The translations under genes were made by a program, and so were the position numbers. The notes under the pieces are model-generated. The model made no database searches, was not told the DNA's origin, and saw nothing but the letters and a program-made list of their open reading frames with translations. A DNA stretch of 64,000 bases from Litomosoides sigmodontis (taxonomy: Eukaryota > Nematoda > Chromadorea > Rhabditida > Onchocercidae), in assembly GCA_963070105.1 (NCBI GenBank), contig OY718803.1, forward strand, positions 7,979,823 to 8,043,822, given 5' to 3'. Numbering within the stretch: position 1 is the first letter of the stretch; every line of letters begins with the position of its first letter. Shown piece by piece: positions 1 to 13,044 of this stretch.

Positions 1-1268
1 CTTTTTTTTTCTCATCGCTGATAAATTTTTTTTTTTTATATTTTTGCGATGGAAAAAAACTCGAGCTAACTCTTCGACTAGACGTGATATTTCACCGAAT
101 GACATCTGTTAACTTAACGCACAGCATCTTTTGCTATTTTTGATTACACTTTGGTCAACAAATTTTTAATGTAAATAATAAATTCAAACTAAGACACATT
201 TTTCTTGCATTTTAAAAATCAACCATTTTTCGCATGATTAATTACCGAGCAATCACTGCGAAGCACTTTGTTCTTCCTCTCACTATCTTTTTTAGCTTAG
301 TCCAAGCAATCACAATAACAATAATAATAATTATAATTATTATTATAATGAGGAATAAAGTTTAATCTATTTCAGTTCAGCGAACAGTATTGGAAATGTA
401 ATACATTCTCAGTTCATCCCTTCTCATCTGTTTCACCTGTAAGGTATTATTCAATTACCTATTTGCAGTAGGGAAGGAAAGAAAGCAGGCAATTCATTTT
501 AAACATGGAGGGATTAGGAAGTTTTGCACCACACGGGACATTTTCACAGCCATTTCGCATTTTGCTATTGCTCAATTGGAAGTGTTAGATTAGAAGAAAG
601 CGGAAAATGGTTTCCGGAAATTCAGGAATGAGTTAAAGGTTTATAAAGCTGAAAAAAGAAAGTAGCAGTTATGAAAGAGGAAGTGCTTATCTTACAATTT
701 TTGCACTGAATTTACTTCCAAATGTAATTGCTCATTGAAAATGGAATGTCGGGCAAAACCGGAGTGAAGAAACTTACCTAAGTAAAGTTTATTTTAGAAG
801 TTAAAATTTTTTTTGAGATTAATTGTTTATTCAATTGCATTTATATTTTTAAGTAATAGTAAATTGTGCGGCTCAACAAAGCCAAATTCACATATATGAT
901 CGATCGTTATCAATCTTTAATTGCCACTAGCAATTTTGTAAACTTTTTAAAAAAATCCTTCCAAAATTGTTGTCCTATTTTTCGATTTTAATTCCAATAT
1001 AATTACTACTATCATCACAACAGTGTTTGTAGCAATTAAACAAACAACAATGTTGCTAAATGTTACCAACAAATGAGCTGCTTTCGCCGTCGCCCTTTTT
1101 TCCTTTGTTTACTTATTTTTTTTTGTAGAAAAAAACGAAATTATTGCTGCTTTGTATGAAGAATGATTTCATCTTTTGAAATTTGAAATTTTTGAGCTAT
1201 TTTAGCAATTCATCGGATAACAGATGAAATAATGTCAAGAAAACAAATTCCTTCTTCGCTTTCGCATT

Positions 1269-1331
1269 CCCTCTCTCCTCTCCCTCTCTCTCCCTCTCCC
1301 TCTCCCTCTCTCTCCCTCTCCCTTCCTCCTC
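1269..1331. repeat. CT/CCCTCT-rich pyrimidine tract
   Basis: About 60 bases of almost pure pyrimidine on the plus strand, built from irregular CTCTCC and CCCTCT units. It is a simple-sequence tract with no evident gene attached. Confidence 0.85.
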
Positions 1332-2454
1332 ATTTTACTTGTGAGAGAAAAAAAGAACTTTAAGAAATTCGTCGTAATTGTTGAGGAGGAATATGTGTTA
1401 AATTTATTTAATACTTTTTTTTTTCCAAATGAAAAATGCCAAACATTTCACTGAGTTCTGTATTGTTTCCTATGAGAAAGCACCGAAGAATTCTTCCGTG
1501 GAATGAATGAATGCATTTTTGAAATAATTTCCACATGTCATGCGCTGTGTGTAACTTACGATCGGTAACGATCACAGGCATTCATTTCAGCGCCTCACCT
1601 CAATCTCTCTCCATTACTGCTATTACCCGCACAGCTAGCTGTACCTCAACCTGTCGCCCACAGGTGATAGGAAGTATTGGTGGGAATTGACGAATTATAA
1701 TTATGAATGACTTTTTATTTGCTAAATTTGCATTGTCCAGCCTCTCCTCTCGGCATACATTTAGCTTTCAGGTAGCAAGATCGAGCAACAATTATGCGCT
1801 TGCTAATTTCACATTTTAAAAGTTGCTAAAATTTCCTTTTTAATTCTATATCACTTCGAAATTGTATAAATCATAAGTGAATGAGATACGGTATTTAATA
1901 TGAATTTTGATTATTTCATTTTTCCATTTTGTGAATTCAATTAATTTTGCTGCTAAAACAAATAGAAATTTTAATTCTAATTTAGTGAAAATTGAAATGG
2001 GAAATTTTCTCAATTATCGTCAAGTTATTTTGCTTTAGCATAAATTTGGAGTGCTACTAATTGTTCAACTTAGCCAATAGACAAGTGCGCTTCAAAACAT
2101 CGAATTAGCAGTCGCTTAATTAAAACTTCAAGCAAAACATCCGTGCAAATGAATGCGAACTGAAATGAACTCCCATTCCTTTGGCTCATTTCGCCGCTTG
2201 TCCTTGTCGGGCAATGTGAGGAAAATAATATTTCATTCGCTCGTCAATTCAATCCTTCAAAAGTCGGCGTTCATTTCCTTTTCCAATCAGCGTTCCTACA
2301 TCTTCAACACATTTGCTCCTTGCCCTACGAGAAGCCTTATGCTTTTCAGCCACGCTTATCAGTGATAGCAGCTGTTATGATAACCGGTTCGTTGGATTCG
2401 GACAGCGATTATCGGCAATATTCCTTTCCTTTTCTCTTCACTATTTTTCAAATG

Positions 2455-2495
2455 GACAGACAGACAGACAGACAGACACACACACACTGTGTGTG
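2455..2495. repeat. Compound (CAGA)n-(CA)n-(TG)n microsatellite
   Basis: Tandem CAGA units run into CA dinucleotides and then a short TG run. The CA and TG parts are reverse complements, so the tract could fold back on itself. Nearby open frames are produced by this low complexity and are not genes. Confidence 0.85.
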
Positions 2496-5400
2496 CATAT
2501 GAGATGCTGAACAACAGCCTCAGTGAGAGCGAAATTTCAAAATGATAGGAAAAATGCGGCAAGGCCTTTAGGTCTTAACAAGTTGCTCATTTCACGCATG
2601 CCTTATCACCGACTCATCGTTGTCATGATCATCCTTGTGCTCGTTCCAGAGAGTTACTAGCAGTTAAGAGTTATCTTTGTTAAATTCCAAATTGCGAATT
2701 TTTCTATAAAAATTTCATTTTTGATAATTCGGTAAGATACACTTTGTAGCTAAAACTGCAAATAAGACATATTGTGCGATGTGATTAGTGTATTTCAGTT
2801 AACTGATACGGTCATTAAAATTCGACGGTGACAGCTTAAACTAATTAATTCACAAATAATTGCGTTTTTTTTGCATTTAATTTTTCAAGATACACATTTT
2901 GTTTTGCTTTACTGTGCTTTCTCCTTCACTTTAATTGTCTGAAAAATTTTTTTTCTCAAGAATATGGAAATTTCAGAGATAATTATTGCTGCCAAATTGA
3001 AGAACAATGAGAAAACGAACAGTTTATCTTTTTTAAAATAACATTCCCAATTGAAATTATCGAAATACTGCAAGAAAATTTTTACCGACGGGGCGTTTAT
3101 GCTTAAGTTTCTTTTTACATGAAAATTTAGTCAGAAAAATGATAAATGTTATAGTAGAAATTATTAGTGTCATAATTCTGATAATTAATAATCCCTTCTT
3201 CTTCGGAAAAGATGAGGTCAAAAACATTTTTTGAAATTAATCATCCTCGAGATTATTTCAGTAATATGCATATATATATGTGAAAGCCGTTGTGATGTCC
3301 CTCACTGAGTTCATCAGGGCAATTGTAGAAAGTTGAAGAATGACCATGAATTATTTAAATTGGGCTAATTTCCAATTGCACGTTTTCTGAGCGAAGTGCA
3401 CCAAAACAATCTAATTCATTAATTTTATTTACCAAAAATAAAGAAAAAAAGTGATGGAAAAGCTGTTGAAATAAATCACAAGTCAAAAGAGTTGGAAGAA
3501 TAGATGATAAAGCAGTATTGAAATGATTTAATTCAAAACTGTGCTAACGAAATAGTCTCTTAAAATCCTACCTGCTAATCATGCACCAAAGCTAATTAGT
3601 GGGTAATTATACGTTCAAAAGAATTGAATAGCAAAGAATGAATGTAAAATAAATTCGTTTAAAAAATTTCCTAATGTTCGAAATTCTTTTTATTAAAATT
3701 TTGAAAATAGTGAAATTGTTTTCTGTTATTTCATGCCTCTTTTTTGACAAAAAAAATGTTTTGTTCTATCAAAATATTAACTACTTTCATTCATTTCATT
3801 TTCTTCCTCCCATTGTTATTTCTTCTAAACAAAAGTCTCTCTTCCTCTCTCTCTCTCTCCCTCACTCTGCTCTTTTTTTCTATTTTTTGAGGAGCGAAAA
3901 GAAAGAAACCGTCGTGTACTGTTAGACACTGTAAGCCACTGTAAGCCACTGCTTTCATTTAAATGATAAGCCCTTCTCAAAGAGGAAAGGAGGGAAAAGC
4001 ACTGTAAGTAATTAAAGTCAATTTAAATTAGACTAGGAAAAGTGATGGCGATGTTGTGCAACTGACATCCAAGTATAAATGGATGAAGGTCATTTCGAAC
4101 GCCTTATTCACCGCTTGTAGCATAGGTAGGTGGCAGTATAGTGCATTTTGAGTCATCATTTCAATCATCAATGTGATGTGATGATACTGCTTCAGCACCT
4201 TCTAAAACAAATGACCGCACCACCAACTGGCCACCGTCCAAACCTGCCTTTGTTTGAAATGAGTATTCATACGTGTTGCACACGTAATTTTGAGTTTGAA
4301 ATGAGCCAGGAATTACTTATCAGTTTGTTTCATTCAATCAACTAAAATTTCACATCGATAACTAGCATTGAACACCTACCACAACAACCTGTGCGAATTT
4401 GTCTGTGAACCTAACAGGACTGGGAAAGTAATTATCAGTGATGTCCACAATAGTGGAAAATTTCAATTGTCCTCCTCTCGTTCCCACGTCTTTTTTTCGC
4501 CTTACTTATCGCAGTTAGAGTAAGTAGTGATGCTATGGTAATGCTGAAATTACCTGTTGCTCCTTGCTTATTTATTCTTTGCAATAACCGCCGAAATCGT
4601 AAGGTTACACAACAAGTGATTCTTCTTCATTTGTTTAAAAATGCTTTAGTTTTTGGAACATTTTTGCTAATCCAAACTTAAAACGCTAGATCAATTTCGG
4701 TTTATAAAATTTTTAATTTTTCTCATCACTTCATAACTTTTAAAATCTTTACAAGCAATCATTAAGTAAACGCTAAAGTGACCACTGGATAATTCTGTTG
4801 CTATAATTAATGCTTTCATTTCTTTTTTAATTTTTTCCACTTCTTTCGATCTTTCATGTTCCATTCAATTTAACTGTTGCAGTAATCGTTACTAGCTAAA
4901 TATAAATACACACAAAAAGCGCCACCTCTTATCACTGGAGTGTATTATTATTATAGTGATAAGAATTATCATTGCAGTGCATGGTGTGTAAGATATGATA
5001 TTCCAATATAGGATAAATCAGATCAGAATAATTCGATGAATCAATCAATAAAGTAGTCTAAAAGTAATTGTTAAAGACTGTTGGTGGGAGAGCACGTTTT
5101 TACGTGGTATTTTAATTTCATTCATACACGCGTCTTCTCGTCCACTTCAATTACACACGTAGGAGATGTCGCATCGCTCTTTCCGGCATTCTGCTTCATC
5201 ACTTCTAAATTTACCGGACGATAATTGCCTGTGAGCAGTGAATTTTCTGTTTACATCTAACCGCTAAACATTAAACTAAAAATCCAATAAAAGCACATCA
5301 ATATTTGAATAGAAATGAGTGATGAAGAAATATATGGGAGGGAAGTGAGCCGAAGCACAACAGATGCCTGTCATTTCGAGGACTTTTGATTCGATTTCTA

Positions 5401-6781
5401 GAAGCCGTGCTACCACGAGCATTATTAGGTTAGAGTAACGCGAAGCTGAGAGTAATAGTAAATTCTGAGAAGTAATTTTGTCATCATCCATTTTAACAGA
5501 TAGGAAAAAAAATGGGGAGAGAATAAGGAAGGATGCTAAGATGCGCAAAAAGAGTCTTTGGTTTGAAGAGATCGAAAAGGGAAGAAGTAAATGTATGCTT
5601 AACCCAATATGACCAATCAGAAATGGTTGTTGGCGTTCATTAAATGCAGAAAAATATTGCGGAGGAGGAAGAGATGTGCAAGATAAATACACAAATTTGA
5701 CAAATTATTGGTATCTTTCAGTATCATCAATACATAAGCTTCACACAAGGTCAAATGTTCAATGTTTCCTTTCACTTTCAGGCTAGTCGATGCTTAAAAT
5801 GTTTACAAATTGTGAATTCTTTTTTCATTCTCATTGTTTTTTTTTCTCTTTCACATTTTGCTGTTGAAAATATTTTAACTATCTGTCAAACTTAAAATAA
5901 TTGTCGAGAAATCAAGGCAGTAAGTTGCGCTTATTCAGTAGAAGCAAATTCATGTATTTTTTGCGATTTTTCAATTTTATAATATATGGACCTCATAAAT
6001 AGTGCTTACTTAATATTTGATTAAAATCAACGTAGGAGAGAAAAGGTAAAGAAAATTGAGAGATTCAAAAAGTGTTACCTTGGCAAATTTCACTTGAGTT
6101 TCTTTCAAAATCATTCAGACCAATTTTAACTTCCCAGAAAATCTGTTTTTAAAAATTCGAATAAGATCTTGCTAACAAAATTTCCATTGCTTGCCCAAAC
6201 AAATCACTGTTTGAATTAATAATTTCCGCTATCAGTAATAGTTTTTCATTTAGATAACCTGCGTAAATTCCACTTCCTTCAAACTGCTTCTATTACAGGA
6301 CCAAATTTCGAAAACACTTTGGGAAAAGAGAACAATGCTTATATAGCACAATCAGGGTAGAGGGAGGGATCTTTTCTGCTTCAACGTAGTGGTTACGGTT
6401 CATTGTGCCAGTTAGACAGGTGTGCGAAAAAAATGCAAATTTCATCCTAAAACAGTTCTCAACTTTGAAAATAGTACCTTGGTAACATGAACGATGAGGA
6501 GAGTGAATGGCTTGATTTAATTACTGACAGTAAAAAAACCTGTTTTCAAGTGTCTGATCTATATTAATTGAAGGGGTATGACCTCTTCAAGAAATGACTG
6601 ACAAACAATTATAACTTCTGGCCCTTTGAAGCGTTATTAAGTTTTCCCTACAAGAAATATCTATCATCAAGGAGTAATCGATATCCCTTGTAGAGAAATT
6701 AAGATGAATCTCTTACTGCATCCATTTAAATGCTTTCTAGATTTCTGTTCAAACGATCACCTCCCGTAACTTCTAATATTT

Positions 6782-6787
6782 TTTATT
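6782..6787 (-). terminator. Polyadenylation signal AATAAA for the PPIL4 gene
   Basis: The plus strand reads TTTATT, so the minus strand carries AATAAA about 40 nt downstream of the PPIL4 stop codon. This is the expected position and sequence for a eukaryotic poly(A) signal. Cleavage itself cannot be seen in DNA. Confidence 0.55.
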
Positions 6788-6826
6788 ATAAAGTCAAGTA
6801 GATTGAAAAAGAAAACAATTGCTATA

Positions 6827-9800
6827 TTAATGTCGATATGATCGATGACTTGTACGTGTTTCACGACTTCTTGTACGACGGTGCACACGAGTTTCACGAC
6901 TTCTTGACCGATGATGCGCACGAGTTTCACGACTTCTTGACCGATGATCTGTACGTGTTTCACGGCTTCTTGATCGCTGATGTGCACGAATGTCACGGCT
7001 TCTTGAACGTTTCTGCACATGTGTTTTGTGGCTTATCGGCCGTTCATGTCGATACGATCGTGCATGTTTCTTGTGGTCTGGCGAGCTAAATTGATTTTGT
7101 ATAAACAGCTCAAGAAACAAATAATAGAAGAATGGAAGGCGGTAAAATAAATCGAAGAAATTTCAACAAAATTTTACCTTGAGCGCCTTCTTGAAAATTG
7201 TTTTATCTTTTCATCAGGGTGGATTTTCTCTCCCTCACCACGTTTCTCTACTTTTAGCTTCTTATGATCGATGTCCGGCTTCTGGAAAGCAGCCAAAAAT
7301 TGCTCATATTTCTATTATTTTCCACTAATTTATTCCTTAATTACTTAACTACAGTGGTAAATTGATGTGTGATTGAAAGAAAGGCTTTTTATATATACAA
7401 TAAAAATTAGAATCTTAATTCAGTTATATTTAGAGAAAGTGCATTCCATAAGCTTAGTGCTTTGATGTCTACATGAAAAGTAAGAATTAAGAATAAAACC
7501 CTGATATAAGTTTACCACTTCACTTTTTCACCTGAACTTTTCAATCTGCTTTTTATTCCACAGCACAGTAATTATTTTTGCACTTTCCTACGAAACTGGA
7601 AAAAATTTTTAACTTGCAATATTAACCTCTGCAACATACGACTGGTGTACTCGTTTTTCCAATCCTAAAAAGAAAACACTAATGAGAAAAGTATTGATCA
7701 TCGAAATTAAAACACAATTCTTGACATTTAAACACTTTTGAAAATATTTAATTGTTCTATTAGTTAAATTTTAAAAATATGAGCACAAAGACCTATAGTA
7801 CATATGGTAATGCATTTTTCAGTTAAATTCACGTTGAAATTTAGCAATGACGTTCACATCACTCATAATCAATGTAAAAGTTGAAAATCCGAAAACTGAG
7901 GTGAAAAAACTGTAAGCCACTACCTAGAAATGGCATTAGCAAAGTGAAATCGCACTTTACCACATTAAGATACTGCAAATTAAACAAGACAAATATTACC
8001 AGTTGCTAGCGAACATACGACAATCCAAATAGCAACAGTTTAATGATAATGCAATCAACGATCTTTCCACAAAGCACTGCCTTCTAATACCTCGGATATG
8101 GATTAGAAACAAAATAAATATCACGTGCTTCACTATTTTTGAACAATAAATCTGCTATATAATGATTTGCAGATAGAACAGTAATAACAAATATCTAATG
8201 CAATCCAGGATCGCCTGTGCCGTCTTAATTATTACTGGATTGACAGGAAATACTGGTCAAGTATATAAAGGGAAGAAGTGGGTGCCGCCCAGGATGAATC
8301 CAGATCTATTTCCAGTAAGTCTGATCGAACTAATCGTTATTTCATACCAGAAAAAACTAAGATGATCTTTTAAAAAGTAGAAAAAAGCCATCTCATATGA
8401 AATTCATGAAAAATTGAAATCTGGGAGAATTTTGCAGGATTTAACTTGAAAAAACCTCGTAAATTTTGAAAATTTATTGAATATAAAGTTCGGACCAAAC
8501 TAACTACTACTGCTACAGGAGCCCGAATTCGATTCATCATCTCCAGAATGCATACCGTACCGTGAACCTTGCGGTTTCTATAGTTTCACCATTAATGGTT
8601 ATCCACCATTAAAATGGGTCAAATCTTGGTTAGTTTCCATTTTTTTTTTTGATAAACTAAAGTCTGCTTATTCACAACAGTATGCATATTTGTATCATAG
8701 AAGTTACTCAGTAAATAAGTGCTCAAATAAATTTTCTGCATTCCACTCTTCTCAACTCGACTCTCCCACCACATACGCTTATCAATCATTCAGTGAATTT
8801 TAAGCGAGTTGGCACTTCCATGCCCTTTCATGCAAGATTAGTTTAAGGGCACAGTGAAAGCAAAAACTAACCCCGTTAAATTTCAGTAACACACTTCTAT
8901 GCATGCCCCGCCATACTATTAGTAACGTTAAATTTGAAAATTTTATTTATATATAAAAGTATAAATATCCATCCTGAAATGCAATGAAATCTAATTGCGA
9001 AAAAAAAGAAATCTACAGTGCTAATACACTAAACTTTATTTCGACAATTAATTAGACGACATCTCTGCACCACCGATACACTATTTTGATAAAATATTTC
9101 ATGGCTCAAAAAATTTCCAGGTGTAAATGCGATAAAGATCACATATGTACGTATGAACGAACGGACATGAAAATGCGCATTTATCGACATTCTTGTACTC
9201 CAAAAGATTCCAAAGAATATGATTAAATTTTCAGCTCTTTTTTCTCAGTTCATTTTCTAGCAAATCATTTAGTTGTTGAGAGTGTGTATGTTTTACTTGT
9301 GTATACTGGTAAGTAACCTTTTTCAGCAAACTGAATTTCAAACATCATTCTTTAAATGGAAAAACTTTAGCAAAATTTTATACACATAGAAGATTTTATT
9401 CCTTTTAAAAAAGAATTAAAGCGCTGTATAAGGCAGCAAAATTTGACTTTGATATGAATTATAAAGAACATTTGGATGGGAGAGTGATTGACCAATTTAT
9501 TCCTTGGAAATTGAAATTGGATGTTGGCTTTTTCTCATCCTTCCCCTTTTCCAAAAAATTCGAGGGAATGGTGCTAGTAAATAAAAGGGAAGAAAGAATA
9601 ATAACAAACGATTTCTTAATCAAATTGCGACTGATTTCAGGATTTCCCAAAAATGAAAGGAATATTAACTTTTCTTTTACGGTTCAGAATTTTTTGTTAA
9701 AAATAGCCTCTCTTGAAGTGGAAGGCAAAACATTTTAAATTTTCTGTTGTACCATGAAATAACCTTGAAAGTGCTCTTCCCCTCACACTGATAGAAAAAA

Positions 9801-12800
9801 GTCACAGATAAACAAATTTAGATCATATGTCAAGATAAAAGTGTTCATGTTGCTTTCTTAATCTTTCATCTTTTCAAAAATTTCTGACCTGTATCTTTTA
9901 TATAAATCATCCTGTTAATAACTGTGCATTAAGTTATTTCCAAAGATCTGCTCTGCATTGAATTTATTTGACTATATGTATTTGTCAATTATTTTATTTA
10001 GTCCTCAACATGTATCTTGATCTCATGCTATTACTGCGAGAGTCGTGTGCAGAGGTTAGATAAACATGTTTTTTGGTATTTGAATCTGATTAAGTAACAC
10101 AGTAAAAGCAAACCGTTTTCTTACAAGATGTGTCTTTAAAATATTAGGAATCATATTTGAGATGGGACCTAAAATTAAGATGAAAGATTCTGAAACTTGC
10201 GCTTGACTTTTACTCCAATTGGACTAATTATTAACAGTAAAGTGAACTACTTACCGTCCCTCCTTTTCCACTGGTAATTTTTAGCAACAGACTGAGAAAA
10301 ATCGACATGAATTCGTCTATCATCAATTAGAACGTTATCCATTTTGAAGTAAGCGTTCTCACAACTTCCCGCCTACAATGAAGAAGATAAACACGAAAAA
10401 ATAGTGCTGTCAAGAACCTTATAGGTTTACATCCTCATGTAATCCTCTCAAATCAATTTCTGATTCCATAAAATCAATGTCACTACTCAACTAAATTAAG
10501 CTCTTCGGAAAAAAATTTTCGTTACCGACAGTCATTAACTACATATCCTACCTTTTCTGATACTGAATAAATGGGATACTTTTACTCGAAACTAAACAAC
10601 GAACTCCTTCTGTCAATTGAACTACGATAAACCTTAAGCATTAAACCTAGAGAATCCACGTAGTACGTTTTAGGTACGAGTTAGTACTATTTCTGATATC
10701 TCACCTCTTCAAATTCAATGAAGGCGTACTGCAACGAAGCACCCGTTTTCCTATCCCGAATGATTTCACAGCATTTTATTTTGCCAAATCGGGAAAAAAT
10801 AATTTCAAGATCCTGAAAACAAAATTTGGTTAAGCATAATAAAAAACCATCAAATTGTAGAAAAAAAACTATATAGCACCTACTTCATCTGTGGTAACTG
10901 GATTCAATTTGCATACGAACAGAACATTATCGGGTGGTTTCTCATCTGCATAATGCAAATCACCTACCTGAATTAAAAAAAGTGAGATTAATCATCAGAA
11001 TAATAAAATAATTGCTTTGTGATTTGTTTCCTACTGACAATGCTTGATCATTGCATACGAGATTTCTCCTCAGATTGTTGAGAAATCTCAGTAACTGAAG
11101 ACATTTTTAATCTTTCGATTTGGTCGTCAGTTAAATATCAGTAACTAACTGGAAAATCTCTGCTCTTTCAACTAAATAAAAATTCTGCATGGAATTAAAA
11201 TTTACAAACCACCAACAAGAAAACTAACAACCCAAGCATACCATTTCCAGAATTTGTGCCTGTGCAGCCATATCTTTGGCTTCAATTTCTTTCTGTATTT
11301 CTTCTTCCGTTTTACCTTCTTCTTCATTCAATAACTGATCCAAGGCAATTTGAGAAACCTGTAATCCGCTTTACGAAAAATCAATAATATTCATCCATGT
11401 AGTGCATTCTGATCACTCTACGTCGGCTTTTCAACACAAGTCGCGACATTACTTGACTACTTCACTAGGTTGCCAATGGTTCATAAAAATAGACCAAAAA
11501 AAAAGTATTTAACACTTTGAATTTCCTAAAAGCCGAAAGTATTATGTAAAGGATAAAAAAACATAGATAATTTACATTTAGAAGGTCAATTGTCGGCGAC
11601 GGCGATCTGCTCGGAAAGCGAAGTTGTTTGGGATCATCAAAAGGATCATCTAATATAACAGTATGAGCTATGCTGTAACATAGTAAAAATTCAAAAATTT
11701 TGGACAACTGTCAAAAAATTTAAGGAAAAATTACAGTTTTATGCAGGAGCAGAAAATAAAATGTTTTTATCAATCAACAACAAACATATAAAAATGACCA
11801 ACTAACCGTATGTCTCGAAATGGCTTATTTTGCTCATCACAAATTTCTTGATTCAACTTTTCTAATGTATCTAATCCTTCAGTTACTTGTCCAAAAATAG
11901 TATGCTTCTCGTCCAAATAATCTAAATTGTCACCTAAAATACGCAGTAATTATCCATCATCACCATCTTCACCATTATCATTAGCATCATCAAGAAGCAA
12001 AATTGGTGACAGCAATTATCAACTACCATACTCTCTAGCTCCGGTATTGGAAAAAATCTTCAGTACCTAAGGTGATAAAAAATTGACTGCCAAGCATGTT
12101 AGCACCATTATTAACCATCGATACGATACCAATTCTGGTATGGCGCAATTTTGGAACAAGTTCTGGTTCGAAATAGCGCGCCTGATCACCATATAAATAA
12201 CTGAAAGTAAAGAACATGGACAACAGTATGAACAAAATTTAAAAACACGAGACAATACTAAAACTCACGCAAATACTGATTCTCCACCGTTGCCCGTACC
12301 GGTTGGATCCCCCGTTTGAGCGATGTAATTTTGCTGTAAAATATAAAATTAAGATAAATCATTGATTACAGCCCGAGGGATGAATTTACGGAATATATTT
12401 AAAAAAGCAATAAAAAAAATCATAATCAAAATCATAATCTTAGATAAAACTATTGGTTTGCTCATAAACTGATCAATCATGTTAGTTTACAACTGCATAA
12501 CCAACAGAGAATATACAAAAATTAACAAAATAATAATGCAAAACTAAAAAAATTAGATGAGCACGGATAGGAAAAAACGGTCAATGTCTAATTAGAAGGA
12601 AAAAAGCACTATATCTATGAAGATACCTCTATTGCATGGAACTGGCAAAAATTGTAATACTTCAATTTACACAACTTCAGAAAGTTGAGACAACCTGAAA
12701 AGTGGGTGATTTCATTACAAAAATGTTTAAATTTATCACTTCAATTGGTTGAATGAAATCACAATCAATTAGATTCAACTCTAAAAATCCTGAAACTTAG

Positions 12801-13044
12801 AAGCAGTACAGGTCCGATCCAATACCATCTTCTGTAACGTTCCGCACTGCTTTCTTAAACTGCACAGCCATCAAACAAAAGGAAACTTGTGACCTCCGCT
12901 TTTGACCAGTTCTTACTTCGTTGTTCGAATTAAGCTAGGCACTTTTCATTCACCCTCAAATGAATAAAGCTTACATCTCGGTCGTTCTTTCACGAACAAG
13001 TCGATGACAATATCACCAACAGTTGTTTCAACCAATACTGCCAT
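6827..13044 (-). CDS. PPIL4: Peptidyl-prolyl cis-trans isomerase-like 4 (cyclophilin + RRM + RS tail)
   Basis: Nuclear cyclophilin of the PPIL4 family, which is linked to spliceosomes and transcription. Thirteen exons join in one frame: 13044-12975, 12694-12627, 12333-12269, 12200-12067, 11933-11807, 11672-11576, 11358-11242, 10967-10884, 10812-10705, 10372-10255, 7664-7627, 7281-7178 and 7085-6827. They total 1,389 nt (462 aa), close to the usual family length. Residues 1 to about 165 are the cyclophilin domain ([14 protein letters not shown]-like [17 protein letters not shown]). Residues about 240-318 are an RRM ([18 protein letters not shown], then [16 protein letters not shown], a PPIL4 signature). 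The tail is basic and carries five 11-residue [12 protein letters not shown] repeats. The start was chosen because [11 protein letters not shown] matches a cyclophilin N terminus. A likely 3' splice acceptor lies about 53 nt upstream. INTS11 lies upstream on the same strand, and a secreted-peptide gene is nested in the intron 10254-7665. Confidence 0.96.
6842..7012 (-). repeat. 33-bp coding minisatellite (RS repeats of PPIL4)
   Basis: Five degenerate 33-bp units lie in the last PPIL4 exon, each encoding 11 residues of the form R-S/T-R-S-R-E/D-T/I-R followed by three variable residues. Arg-Ser tails in nuclear RNA-processing proteins mediate protein-protein contacts and are phosphorylated by SR kinases. 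The repeat keeps the frame because its period is a multiple of three. Open frames on the other strand or other frames here are shadows of it. Confidence 0.85.
8198..9226 (+). CDS. Small secreted six-cysteine protein nested in PPIL4 intron
   Basis: Three exons (8198-8314, 8519-8628, 9121-9226) with GT-AG introns join into a 110-residue protein. Residues 1 to about 20 are a hydrophobic signal peptide. A basic KGKK stretch at about 25-28 could be a convertase site. Residues 50-101 hold six cysteines spaced C-x6-C-x19-C-x-C-x5-C-x15-C, with LKWVKSW just before the C-x-C. The second intron is phase 2 and splits the Trp codon immediately before C-x-C. A possible 3' splice or SL acceptor (TTTGCAG) lies at about 8,166-8,172. 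The gene lies wholly inside intron 10 of PPIL4 on the opposite strand. A peptide hormone, neuropeptide-like or effector role is inference. The family is not one I recognise by name, but it resembles the C-terminal domain of the 18,717-20,301 gene. Confidence 0.83.
9227..10254. other. Remainder of PPIL4 intron 10
   Basis: A+T-rich intron sequence between the nested gene's stop codon and the PPIL4 RRM exon. It includes the nested gene's presumed 3' UTR. A 94-codon plus-strand open frame at 9,454-9,738 has no family resemblance or supporting signals and is not called as a gene. Confidence 0.6.

Larger units (their letters stand above)
1..6826. other. A+T-rich region with no recognised gene
   Basis: No coding exon could be supported here on either strand. 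The short open frames lack flanking splice signals, recognisable domains or compositional contrast. The stretch holds homopolymer runs, a pyrimidine tract near 1,269-1,331, a CAGA/CA microsatellite near 2,455-2,495 and a CT run near 3,842-3,862. It lies 3' of the PPIL4 gene, whose polyadenylation signal sits at 6,782-6,787, so most of it is intergenic. Small exons of an unfamiliar gene could be missed by eye. Confidence 0.6.

Noticed and set aside
5276..5692. 138-codon minus-strand ORF
   Set aside because: Long, but with the hydrophobic/Ser bias of A+T-rich noncoding DNA. No domain or exon partners were found.
6838..7089. 83-codon plus-strand repeat ORF rich in His/Phe/Asp
   Set aside because: It is the antisense shadow of the PPIL4 RS-repeat exon.
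9454..9738. 94-codon plus-strand ORF in PPIL4 intron 10
   Set aside because: No homology, no splice or trans-splice context, and A+T-driven composition. It is most likely chance or the 3' UTR of the nested gene.
12786..12862. Short minus-strand frame starting MAVQFKKAV between PPIL4 exons 1 and 2
   Set aside because: It starts like PPIL4 but does not continue the cyclophilin fold and ends in a stop. The exon at 13044-12975 gives the correct N terminus, so this is intron.
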